DNA of 20,664 nt from Phoronis australis. Taxonomy: Eukaryota; Phoronida; Phoronidae. The position numbers and the translations under genes are program-made. Below are positions 8,201 through 15,461 of this stretch, in pieces. The stretch spans positions 2,859-23,522 of the forward strand of contig NMRA01000088.1 of the NCBI GenBank assembly GCA_002633005.1. The letters run 5' to 3'. Within the stretch, counting starts at the first letter, position 1. Every line of letters starts with the position of its first letter. The notes below the pieces were generated by a model that saw only the letters and a list, made by a program, of their open reading frames with translations, made no database searches and had not been told where the DNA came from.

Positions 8201-10420
8201 GCTGAACTTTGAGCAGGAAATGGCAACACTGTCTAATTCTTCAAGCCTGGAGAAAAGCTACAAGCTACCAGATGGAAAAATCGTAACCATTGGCAACGAG
8301 AGATTCAGAGCACCAGAAGCATTATTCCAGCCTTCTTTTGTTGGTGAGTGTATCGCTTGAAGGGTGTATACTCCTGCTTTGCAAAAACATAAGGTCTAGG
8401 GCCTAAACCAATGGACAAGTGTCTAGAACTTGAGAACTCGTAAAATGTAGAGAAAAATTCAGAGAAAGGAGAGCTATCATCAACTTACAGGAACAAACAA
8501 ACTTCCAAGCTTATTTTTTTCATGCCAGTGCATAAGTTACGCCATTTTACAAAGTAACCTGATTATTGTGTAATTTAGGCATGGACGGCCATGGTATTCA
8601 CGAGATGGTGTATGACTCCATTATGAAGTGCGACATTGACATTCGAAAGGACCTGTACTGTAACATTGTTGTGTCAGGAGGCAACACTATGTTTCCAGGT
8701 GAGGAGAGGTTTTCAGACACTGAATTTGTCGGTTACAGACCACTAAACTTGTCACGATTTAAGTGAAAGTCACTGAAAAGTGCGAAATGAGCACAGGCAA
8801 ATCTTGTAGAGCCTTACTTTGCAAAATACAGTTTACAGGCTACACTTGCGTTGTGATAAAAGGCATCTCATTTGACTGCGCATTGTAACACGCCATTACC
8901 AAAGGTTGAATGTTTTTAAAAGTACGAAACATCTAAGTGAACATAAACGGTAAGTGATTTGCATAGCTGTCAGTTCAGATAAGTTCTAACCAAAGCATTA
9001 AATCCACTTAACGCAGATAGCAGCTCCACTAAATGTTTTTGACACAAATAGCAGCTCCACGAAGTGTTTTTGGCAGAGAGCCAGCTTCTTCCCCATTCAG
9101 TTGGGCAGCCAATGATATCACATTTGAAGCACCAAATGGCAACCCTACTCCGAATTCCAACTCGGTGAATGTAGGATCTGTCAGTTATTCCCAACTGCAG
9201 AAATCAAAAGCTAGGAGTACTTACAGGGACAGCATCAGTTTTTTAGGCAGAAAATGTAGTTTTGGGATTACTGTTGTGTGAGGCATATGTCGAGAAGTAC
9301 CATACTCGTCTGGGTTACCGCCCGGGGCGATTAAATTGGGAATCTAAAAAAACAGGGGTGGGCGGTAAGCATGGGCCCTTAAAAATGAAAAATGAAAAAT
9401 TTCGGGGGTGGGCGGTAAGCCGATCATGGGCGTTAACCCGAGCGAGTACGGTAATTAGCTTTTACCGGCTATAAAACTACATGATTTTGCTACAAATTGC
9501 CAATTCTGGCCATTTTTCTCTGGTCTTACATAACCATAACCAGACCATTTAGGTGATGACAACTCAATCGAAGATTGAATGCAGTTTGTTTGGAACGACT
9601 TTTCTTCTATCACTTATGTTTGTAACAAATCTTTGTTGACCACTTTGAGGCATTTTGACTTCATAAAATTTTTACTAGAGCCGTTTGAACATCGATTTTT
9701 ACAGTAGCCCATAGGCAGATTTGCATGAAATTTAGCACACTAATTTTACGTCTGGTTTATGATACAGGGAATAATGCCCATCGCAAAATTAAAATTTACC
9801 AAGAAAATAGGTTCATTCGTAACAAAAAATGACATCATTAACATAACAAAACTTCTTTTTGGTATAAATGTTCAAGATAAAATTTAAAAAACACTAACAA
9901 TTTTCTAAATTATCTCTTCGATTCTGTCTGATACAACTTTTTTCATGAAATCCTGAAAGCCATAATTTTTCATAGCACCTGATGCCAAAGTAGATAACTT
10001 TAAAAAACAATTCCCTACAACGCTTTGGAAAACAGTGCACCAAGTAAACCATATGAATATTTTTAATCCGACTAGCCCTAAGATATCACATGCCGGATTT
10101 AACCAAATTTTGTCATTTTATTAGTCTCACATAACAAACAACAATGGGTGACATAATAGAACAACTTATTGTTGAAATTATTAAACTTCTTGGAGCTTGA
10201 AATTGTCATTGCAGGAACTGTCGCGCGTATGCAAAAAGAAATATCGGTCATGGCTCCCAGCAGCGTGAGGGTGAAAATCGTTGCTCCGCCAGAGCGTAAA
10301 TACTCGGCATGGATTGGTGGATCCATCTTGTCATCTCTGACAAGCTTCTCACAGATTTGGATCAGCAAACAGGAGTACGAGGAGAGTGGACCAAGCATTG
10401 TGCACAGGAAGTGTTTCTAA
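5168..10420 (+). CDS. Actin gene 1, complete, six coding exons (377 aa)
   Basis: Joining 5168-5299, 6121-6496, 7519-7626, 8152-8343, 8579-8698 and 10215-10420 gives 1,134 nt with no internal stop: a 377-residue actin, the normal family length. Visible motifs are an acidic N-terminus (ESDDDD), the DNGSG phosphate loop, Gln41, His73, Gln137, ESGDG for phosphate loop 2, His161, [18 protein letters not shown], and a C-terminus ending SIVHRKCF. All introns are GT-AG with actin-like phases. It should be a filament-forming cytoskeletal or muscle ATPase. Oddities are D154E in the active site, T303N, a one-residue deletion after Trp86, a D-loop without Met44 and Met47, and two alternative exon 4 acceptors. 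CArG boxes upstream suggest SRF control. The ATG is the only one giving the canonical N-terminus. Confidence 0.93.
5300..6120 (+). other. Intron 1 of actin gene 1
   Basis: An 821-bp GT-AG intron, against 367 bp in gene 2. The first 40 bp and last 170 bp align with gene 2. The middle (about 5390-5870) is unmatched there and is either an insertion in unit 1 or a deletion in unit 2. I see no coding potential in it. Confidence 0.8.
6121..6496 (+). CDS. Actin gene 1, coding exon 2
   Basis: 376 nt in phase 0 encode the DNase-I-binding loop through residue 168: [37 protein letters not shown] and LESGDGVSH. The acceptor TTTAAAG|CAA was chosen because it is the only one keeping frame in both genes. 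The donor is GAAG|GTAAGT, splitting Gly168. The codon GAA at 6454-6456 replaces the usual Asp154. Confidence 0.9.
7519..7626 (+). CDS. Actin gene 1, coding exon 3
   Basis: 108 nt with phase 1 at both ends encode [19 protein letters not shown] through the FSTT motif (actin residues 168-204). Acceptor CACCAG|GC, donor AACAG|GTAAAT. The near-identity with gene 2 starts here, after a much more diverged intron 2. Confidence 0.9.
7857..7866 (+). promoter_or_regulatory. Intronic CArG box in intron 3
   Basis: CCATATATGG, a perfect SRF consensus, lies in intron 3. Gene 2 has the same site at 18343-18352, but that whole region is nearly identical, so conservation here is uninformative. It could be an enhancer element or chance. 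Confidence 0.3.
8047..8166 (+). repeat. 60-bp tandem duplication across the exon 4 acceptor
   Basis: Two copies (8047-8106 and 8107-8166) differ at one base (ACTACAG against ACTGCAG). Each contains 3' intron sequence, a CAG acceptor and the first 15 nt of exon 4. The duplication therefore creates two equivalent acceptors, before 8092 and before 8152, 60 nt apart. The stretch between them is open in frame, so the upstream acceptor would add 20 residues. Confidence 0.95.
8152..8343 (+). CDS. Actin gene 1, coding exon 4
   Basis: 192 nt, phase 1 to phase 1, encode [15 protein letters not shown] through [15 protein letters not shown] (actin residues 204-268). They include Lys213 and Glu214 near the nucleotide and the FEQEMAT stretch. 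The downstream of two duplicated acceptors is used here because it yields the canonical actin length. The donor is TTG|GTGAGT. Confidence 0.9.
8579..8698 (+). CDS. Actin gene 1, coding exon 5
   Basis: 120 nt, phase 1 to phase 1, encode [20 protein letters not shown] through [11 protein letters not shown] (residues 268-308). The stretch includes the hydrophobic plug and the Gly301-Gly302 phosphate-contacting turn, with Asn in place of Thr303. The donor is CCAG|GTGAGG. If it were not spliced, translation would stop at 8764-8766 after 22 non-actin residues. Confidence 0.9.
9017..9078. repeat. 31-bp direct repeat, two copies
   Basis: Two adjacent copies of a unit beginning ATAGCAGCTCCAC and containing GTTTTTG start at 9017 and 9048, with a few mismatches. 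The same pair occurs at 19503-19564. It is a small intronic tandem duplication without evident function. Confidence 0.75.
9300..9451 (+). mobile_element. 152-bp TA-flanked MITE in intron 5
   Basis: It begins CCATACTCGTCTGGGTTA and ends AACCCGAGCGAGTACGG, imperfect inverted repeats, with TA on both sides. Inside are GGGTGGGCGGTAAGC motifs like those in the larger elements at both window ends, so it is probably a deletion derivative of that family (inference). The orthologous copy is at 19785-19936, so insertion predates the last homogenisation of the two units. A cousin in opposite orientation is at 12219-12377. Confidence 0.85.
10215..10420 (+). CDS. Actin gene 1, coding exon 6 (last)
   Basis: 206 nt in phase 1 encode [17 protein letters not shown] through [14 protein letters not shown] (Lys336 region) to the terminal VHRKCF and TAA. 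The acceptor is ATTGCAG|GA. Cys374 and the final Phe are kept. About three quarters of residues match conventional actin by eye. No counterpart for gene 2 is visible in the window. Confidence 0.92.
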
Positions 10421-11030
10421 TTTGGACGATTTGAGCGCTGGAACAGTGCTTGTTTGACAGACTTGGACTGAAGAAATGCTTTGACTGCAATTGTTTACTT
10501 GTTTATTAATCATAATTAATTTTGCTGACAGTAACTTTTACACTCAAAGATAGTAGCTTGTGGGTCATGTCTCCTGTTCCTAAAACTGACGAAGGGCTTG
10601 ATTGGCAGCATCGAACACAGGAAGTCCTTTGACTGACCCATCTACTCACATCAAGTATCTGTGTCGGATTAGCAGATCTGAGAACAGGAAATTGATGACT
10701 CACTTGAACACAAGTTTTTAGAAATCTGCGTAAGACGACGACACTATTGTCACTCAAAACATTGAATGCTTGCAAAGTCATCATAATTTTGAAGACTGCA
10801 GTCCTGTAGTCCACAAGAGACCAATATCAATGTATTGTCTTTATCAATTATAACTAAGAAAATATGACAAGTTAGCTCTCTACATATTTAGAAATCTAAA
10901 AATCAATTGAACAATTCTTGTTGTCAGCTATAGTGTTAGAAGAGAATACGTCTTGCCATGCAACTATGCTTGACATTACGGTTAGTGAAAATAATGATAC
11001 CTGATTATCTTGGACATAACAATTTCCACT
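10421..11030. other. 3' UTR and downstream flank of actin gene 1
   Basis: No gene is supported. No AATAAA lies close to the stop. The first clear AATAAA is at 11073-11078, about 650 nt downstream and inside the foldback repeat; nearer ATTAAT-type variants occur around 10504-10520. A 102-codon minus-strand frame (10506-10814) has no recognisable domain. A short match (GGCAGCATCGAACACAGGAAGT at about 10605-10626) resembles 4975-4996 and may be a repeat fragment. Confidence 0.45.
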
Positions 11031-11299
11031 TTAATTGCTGTTCCCCTAGTGTGTACTTACTATCCACAGAACAATAAAAACTGATGTAAAGGAACCAAAA
11101 ATGGGCCAGCATCTTGGTTCTACACTCACTCCCATTGAGCAAACACGAATCACCGATACCAACTGTCCAGTAGGGAGTAAGACATGTTTCCTCAATGGAA
11201 GTGAATGCAGAACCCAGATGCACGCCATTTGTTGGGCCGTTGAAATCAGTTCCTGTTGCTCCATGGATATTAAGTACATATCAGGGAAACAGCAATTAA
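11031..11299. mobile_element. 269-bp foldback (palindromic) repeat
   Basis: The sequence is an imperfect inverted repeat of itself centred at 11165. TTAATTGCTGTTCCCCTAG at the left pairs with the reverse complement of the right end (CAGGGAAACAGCAATTAA), and the arms continue to match inward. As a result, open frames on the two strands encode look-alike peptides sharing LNGSECRT. It sits between the two duplication units, just left of unit 2. Probably a foldback-type or MITE element; no transposase is visible. Confidence 0.75.
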
Positions 11300-12218
11300 C
11301 ACAGAATGCTTTTAGTAATGCATAGATGTACGTTCTAGTTGAAAAAGCTATAAACTCTGTCAGTCAAAGGTTTGTGCTGTGGTTGCTGTGATATGTATTT
11401 ATTTGTATTTCAAACTCATTTGTCATTAACTTTATATAAGAAGATTTGAGGTCAGTTAAGAAATGAAATTCACCGTTCGTTTTACAGAAGGGGCATAGCA
11501 CGCGTAGCCCATATGTAAATACATGCAGGAAACTGAATCCAAAAAAAGTGTTATGCTCTCTTGGTACAAAATTGCTGTACTTGAATAACTTCACTTTGTT
11601 GGGTATTCTTGTAAAGTTGTGTCATTTTATTTTTGCCTGTGTATAAGACAAGAAAAGTCTAAAAATATAGCTGTCATTTTAATTATTAGTTTCTTACATC
11701 TCTTGGCCGTCTGCTTCACTGTTGCGGGTGAACGACCTTCAAAGATACAGAGAGGTCGAGAGAACTTTGTTGAAAATTATTAAATCATGAACATTATCGT
11801 GTGTTCAACAAATTTTGTCAACAGGAGGGGCTGCTACCAACTTATTCCGAAAGTGCGAATATTGAACTTTTGAAAAAACCCAGGACAGTTTCCTTAAACA
11901 AAAATGTCACCTTTTCTGAAAAGTTTCAGTGACCCAAATGGAAAACAGCATCTCAAATCAAGGAACTTCCAGGTAATCCTTCATTTCACTTCAGGATTGC
12001 ACTAGTTGGCTTTAGCAGATGGAGTCATTTTAACAAATTTTAACTTAAACACAGAAAAAAGCTATATAGTGTTAGTAAAAATGATGAAGGTTTTCAGCTA
12101 AATATTAATATGTGAAGTTGAAAATGCACATAGCAGGAAATGATCGATACGAGAGTTCATGAACTATTTATGAAGCCTGCCATCACAGCATAATATACAT
12201 AGTTCAGGGAATAAAATA

Positions 12219-12377
12219 CCGTACTCGTCCGGATTACGGCCCATGCTCGGCTTACCGCCCACCCCCCGAAAATTTCAATTTCTCATTTTTAAGCGCCCAT
12301 GCTCAGATTACCGCACACCCCGTGCTTTTTTAGATTCCCAATTTAAGCGCCCTGGGCGGAAACTTGGACGAGTACGG
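12219..12377 (-). mobile_element. 159-bp TA-flanked MITE, private to unit 2
   Basis: It begins CCGTACTCGTCCGGATTACG and ends GGACGAGTACGG, with TA immediately outside both ends. Internal CTTACCGCCCACCCCC motifs are the reverse complement of those in 9300-9451, so it is the same family in opposite orientation. Unit 1 lacks it at the matching site (near 2412), so it inserted after the duplication or was lost from unit 1. Confidence 0.85.
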
Positions 12378-12692
12378 TAATTACCCATGGGCGACCTGAT
12401 TGTGTTTGTGGACCTAGCTTTATTCCTTATGCTATGTTACGGCGCCACATTCATTCTACCATAACTAGTTTCGTATAGAAGACTTTTTAAGACAGCTAAA
12501 ATGTTTGCAAATAACTTCAAGTCTTTAATGTGAAAATGAATAATTTAATTGCATTTGTAGAGTTAAAAATATTTTAGTCACAACAGATAATTTTTTATTA
12601 TCAAAAATAATGAAAAAATACAACTTTATCGATTTTTGAAAAAATCAATTAACAAATTCGACCATTTACATTTCCGACCACTAAATACCACC

Positions 12693-12828
12693 TTATTCAT
12701 GCAGTCGTCATTTTAAAAGTGAACCTCTTTTTAGGTTTTAAAAACAATGCATTTGAGACATAGATATAACAAATCATTTTTTAAACCTAAAAAGAGGCTC
12801 ACTATGGAAATGGCGACTGCATGAATAA
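12693..12828. mobile_element. 136-bp MITE with 46-bp inverted repeats, private to unit 2
   Basis: The left arm (12693-12738) starts TTATTCATGCAGTCG and the right arm (12783-12828) ends CGACTGCATGAATAA, about 41 of 46 complementary. The outer sequence ACCTTA...TTAAGGT may extend the inverted repeat. Unit 1 has no insertion at the aligned site (near 2635), which serves as an approximate empty site. It is a different family from the CCGTA elements. Confidence 0.8.
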
Positions 12829-13387
12829 TTAAGGTCTTTACACAATACAAGTACCAAAACAAGCTGTATTAGCTAAATCCTATGAAAATATATGAAACGT
12901 TTGTTTCCTAAATAAATATAGCAATGTGGAATTATAATGCCAAAATATCCATTTGCTTGCTTTCTTTAGTGTTTCAAAAGAAATACCAACAAATACCCAT
13001 TGACAACTTGGAAGAATAGCAAGAAGCTTGCACAACTCCACACAATATTGACCATACAAAAGTAGGTCAAATTAATGACCTATTTAACAAAATCCAGAGA
13101 CTGGTGGGATTGCCCTGTGAAAAGTGCACGTATATCCTAAGAGTTATGGAAACAGGTAAAGGGACATTGGACTGGCTTTCATTGGACATAACATGGTGAC
13201 AGGCCATGTCTTAGGCCAAAAGAAGAAATACAAGAAGGTACTAAACAAGATTGGAACCAATCTTCACAACACAGCAGAATGAGGTCAAACCCACTGAGGT
13301 AATGGGATGGTGTGAAAGTAACCTAAGGAAATTAATTACTACACGATAGCACCAAAACATAGTTACAGCAAGGTAAATGTCATTTCT

Positions 13388-13427
13388 AAAAACCTGTTTT
13401 TGTCTAGGATACAGTTTCCGCTTTTGT
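13388..13427. mobile_element. Remnant of the 3172-3327 MITE
   Basis: It starts AAAAACCTGTTTTTGTCTAG, matching the left arm of the unit 1 MITE with a few changes. The spacer and right arm are gone, which dates the insertion before the segmental duplication. Confidence 0.65.
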
Positions 13428-13632
13428 AACATGGGGCAACTTTGTGTACTGTTTTAGTCACGCCTGACCTACAGACCAAATGAAGTACAGCGAATATGTT
13501 TCTGCACCAGGATTTTACCATCATTACATGGTGTATTCTAGCTTGAAGTCAGCAATTTTGACTTTACCTAATTATGGATTTACGTATCTGAATATCGCTT
13601 GAATCGTAACAAAGTGTGGCACATAATGACGA

Positions 13633-13642
13633 CCAGAAATGG
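13633..13642 (+). promoter_or_regulatory. Degenerate CArG box upstream of actin gene 2
   Basis: CCAGAAATGG aligns with the perfect CCATATATGG at 3515-3524 but has a G in the A/T core. SRF binding would be expected to be weaker; this is an inference from the consensus. Confidence 0.4.
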
Positions 13643-13972
13643 AATTGAAATGAACGAATAAGCCTACTGGTATTTACTTTTGTGAAAACAATCAATGAAA
13701 GCACATCACGAGAATGTGCTGCTTGTTTTCAAATTTGAAATACAATATCAAATAGCAAACGACGGGGCCGAATTCACTAACACAAAGTATTGTCACTCAG
13801 AATCTGTTTAGGAATGTATAGAACAATAAATGTGAGGATCCATGCAACTCTGCTATGAAGTCGACTAGCTAATAACAATTCCTAGGCATGAAGATTAGAA
13901 GATTATTCTGCCATGTTACTGTCAGTATTGGTTCTTACAGGGAATGAATCAGGGATTGATGATCCAAAACGA

Positions 13973-13982
13973 CCATTTAAGG
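13973..13982 (+). promoter_or_regulatory. Proximal CArG box, likely core promoter of actin gene 2
   Basis: CCATTTAAGG is a perfect CArG box, aligned with CCATATAAGG in unit 1 and in the same surrounding sequence (GGAGTGAACAC). The change T for A removes the embedded TATAA of unit 1 (ATTTAAGG here), so SRF binding may be kept while TATA function is weaker. Confidence 0.55.
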
Positions 13983-14082
13983 AGTGAACACTGTGTGGGG
14001 GAGACTTCATGGAAACTGGGATATGTTCTGTAGAGAAATCAAGTTTCTTGTGAGAAAAGCGCGGATATCGCGTGAATGAAAG

Positions 14083-15299
14083 GTATTTCGGGACTAAAGT
14101 TGAAACCGTACTAGGCTATAGGCTAGCAAAATGGCAACTGCTGAAATGGTTGGCTGCTAGGATGGAATTTTGCAATATAGGAGAAAATTCGCATTATTCC
14201 ATGATACCAGAAGTGGAGATTTATTGCTGCAAATGATTTGCACTAATGCATGTACCCTTGCTTCCTGGTAAACACTGTAGTTCAGTTTGCGCTAATCTGA
14301 TACAATAGGAGGATCACTTTGTTTCACGGAACTAGATGAGAAAGTTGTTTTAAATATCTGTCAATAGGTAAAACCATGTTTTCTGTTATCCTTTTAAGTA
14401 TCCCACAGCACAACAGTGGTAATTTGATGGCATGTTGAATGCAAATAATTTCGAAAAAATGCAGTGAAATCCCATTGTTTTAAACCTCATCCAAATTTAT
14501 CCAAATCAAAGGAGAATACTCCAGGCGGCACTGAAAATTGTCCACATATTAAGCACTCTATAATCATCCAGTGATAACAAATAGCATTTCCTCAGTGTTA
14601 ATCTACCAATTAACAAAGAAAAATGAATTAAGCCATGTAAGTTCATCAAACTGGATTCATGATATTTCTTACTGTGATAAGGCTGTACATACATCGAAAT
14701 CATCAGCAACCCAAGAAAGTGACTCGGACTTTGTTGGGGTTGGCAACTCTAAAACAGCGATTTAGAAAATGGTGCGTGTATGCATTGCCAGTGGTTCGAG
14801 TTACTGGCTCGTTCAGCCGCAATTCAATATTGGATGAGAGTGGTGATTTTTGAACTACAAAGTACTTAGGCTACGAATTCAACATTCACAGCTGATCAGC
14901 CCCTTTAAGTCGGCGTGCACTATTTCGATATACAGCATTACAAAGTGCTTGACTTCTTAGTTGTCACTATTTGTTGACAGACGGGCCATTATATCGAATA
15001 TTCATGACATACTAAAGAATATTCGACTGATATTTGTTCAAAAGGCAGCATCAAACCAGAAAGTGGTCTTCCGAGATCTGTACAATGTCAATGTGTTTAA
15101 TATCCTCATGCCATAGGATAAATTTTGATATCTAATTATGTTTGTAAGTCTTCTTATGCATTTTGCCGAGTATTGTTACTTTAAACAGATGTTATGATTC
15201 TCTTGAGAAAGCTACATGTTGGACATAAAACACTATGCAATTGAAGCTTAATGTCAAAATGTTAATTGAATATCCTTGGTGTTCATTCGAATAACACAG
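14083..15299 (+). other. Probable 5'-UTR intron of actin gene 2, weakened donor
   Basis: It aligns with 3956-5136 of unit 1. The acceptor ACACAG (ending 15299) is kept, but the donor reads AAAG|GTATTTCG because a 4-bp deletion removed one GTAA from GTAAGTATTT. An alternative donor GTAAGT at 15144 remains. The interior holds the paired GAATATTC motif (14996 and 15017). Confidence 0.45.
14996..15024 (+). promoter_or_regulatory. Conserved paired GAATATTC motif, unit 2 copy
   Basis: GAATATTC at 14996-15003 and 15017-15024, with the same 21-bp start-to-start spacing as in unit 1 (4925 and 4946), although the surrounding intron has drifted. Confidence 0.35.
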
Positions 15300-15329
15300 T
15301 GACCTAATTCCTGCCCTAGATAAAACAAA

Positions 15330-15461
15330 ATGGAATTCGATGATGACGATATCGAGGCACTCGTTATAGACAACGGATCAGGGGTATTCAAGGCAGGATT
15401 CTCAGGAGACGATGCCCCAAGGGTGGTCTTTCCTTCAATTGTGGGACGACAGAGTCACCAA
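15330..15461 (+). CDS. Actin gene 2, coding exon 1
   Basis: 44 codons, [12 protein letters not shown] to RQSHQ, with the DNGSG loop intact. It ends CACCAA|GTGAGT in phase 0, as in gene 1. Ser replaces Arg39 at the edge of the D-loop. Confidence 0.9.

Larger units (their letters stand above)
418..9479 (+). repeat. Tandem segmental duplication, unit 1
   Basis: This block is repeated in direct orientation at about 11320-19964. Homology begins just after the left transposon (AATGCATAGAAGTGCATTCC against AATGCATAGATGTACGTTCT) and runs through the 5' flank, promoter and exons 1-5 of an actin gene. It ends in intron 5, where unit 2 is interrupted by a transposon. The flank and introns 1-2 are diverged, with many indels. 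From 7519 onward the offset between units is nearly fixed, exactly 10,486 bp between about 7780 and 9235, and identity is near 99%. Confidence 0.85.
8699..10214 (+). other. Intron 5 of actin gene 1
   Basis: A 1,516-bp GT-AG intron carrying a 31-bp tandem repeat, a 152-bp MITE and, at 9480-10130, AT-rich sequence partly resembling 1680-2150. Short open frames inside it (for example 9033-9281) have no recognisable domain. Sequence 8699-9479 is nearly identical to 19185-19964 in gene 2. Confidence 0.8.
11320..13387. other. 5' flank of unit 2, no gene seen
   Basis: AT-rich noncoding sequence aligning discontinuously with 418-3171. Short frames such as 11364-11594 on the minus strand show no known domain. 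It contains two MITEs and, between 12380 and 12470, sequence not matched in unit 1. Homology to unit 1 resumes at about 12475 (GAAGACTTTTTAAGACAGC against 2439). Confidence 0.55.

Noticed and set aside
8699-8766. Extension of exon 5 to the stop at 8766 as a truncated actin
   Set aside because: The donor CCAG|GTGAGG fits well and exon 6 continues the actin in phase; the 22 extra residues show no actin similarity.
9033-9281. 82-codon frame in intron 5, also present in unit 2
   Set aside because: Unit 2 is nearly identical here, so preservation says nothing; it starts inside a 31-bp tandem repeat, a 1-bp indel shortens it in unit 2, and no domain is recognised.
10506-10814. 102-codon minus-strand frame downstream of actin gene 1
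   Set aside because: No known motif, no promoter or splice context, lies in the probable 3' UTR on the opposite strand.
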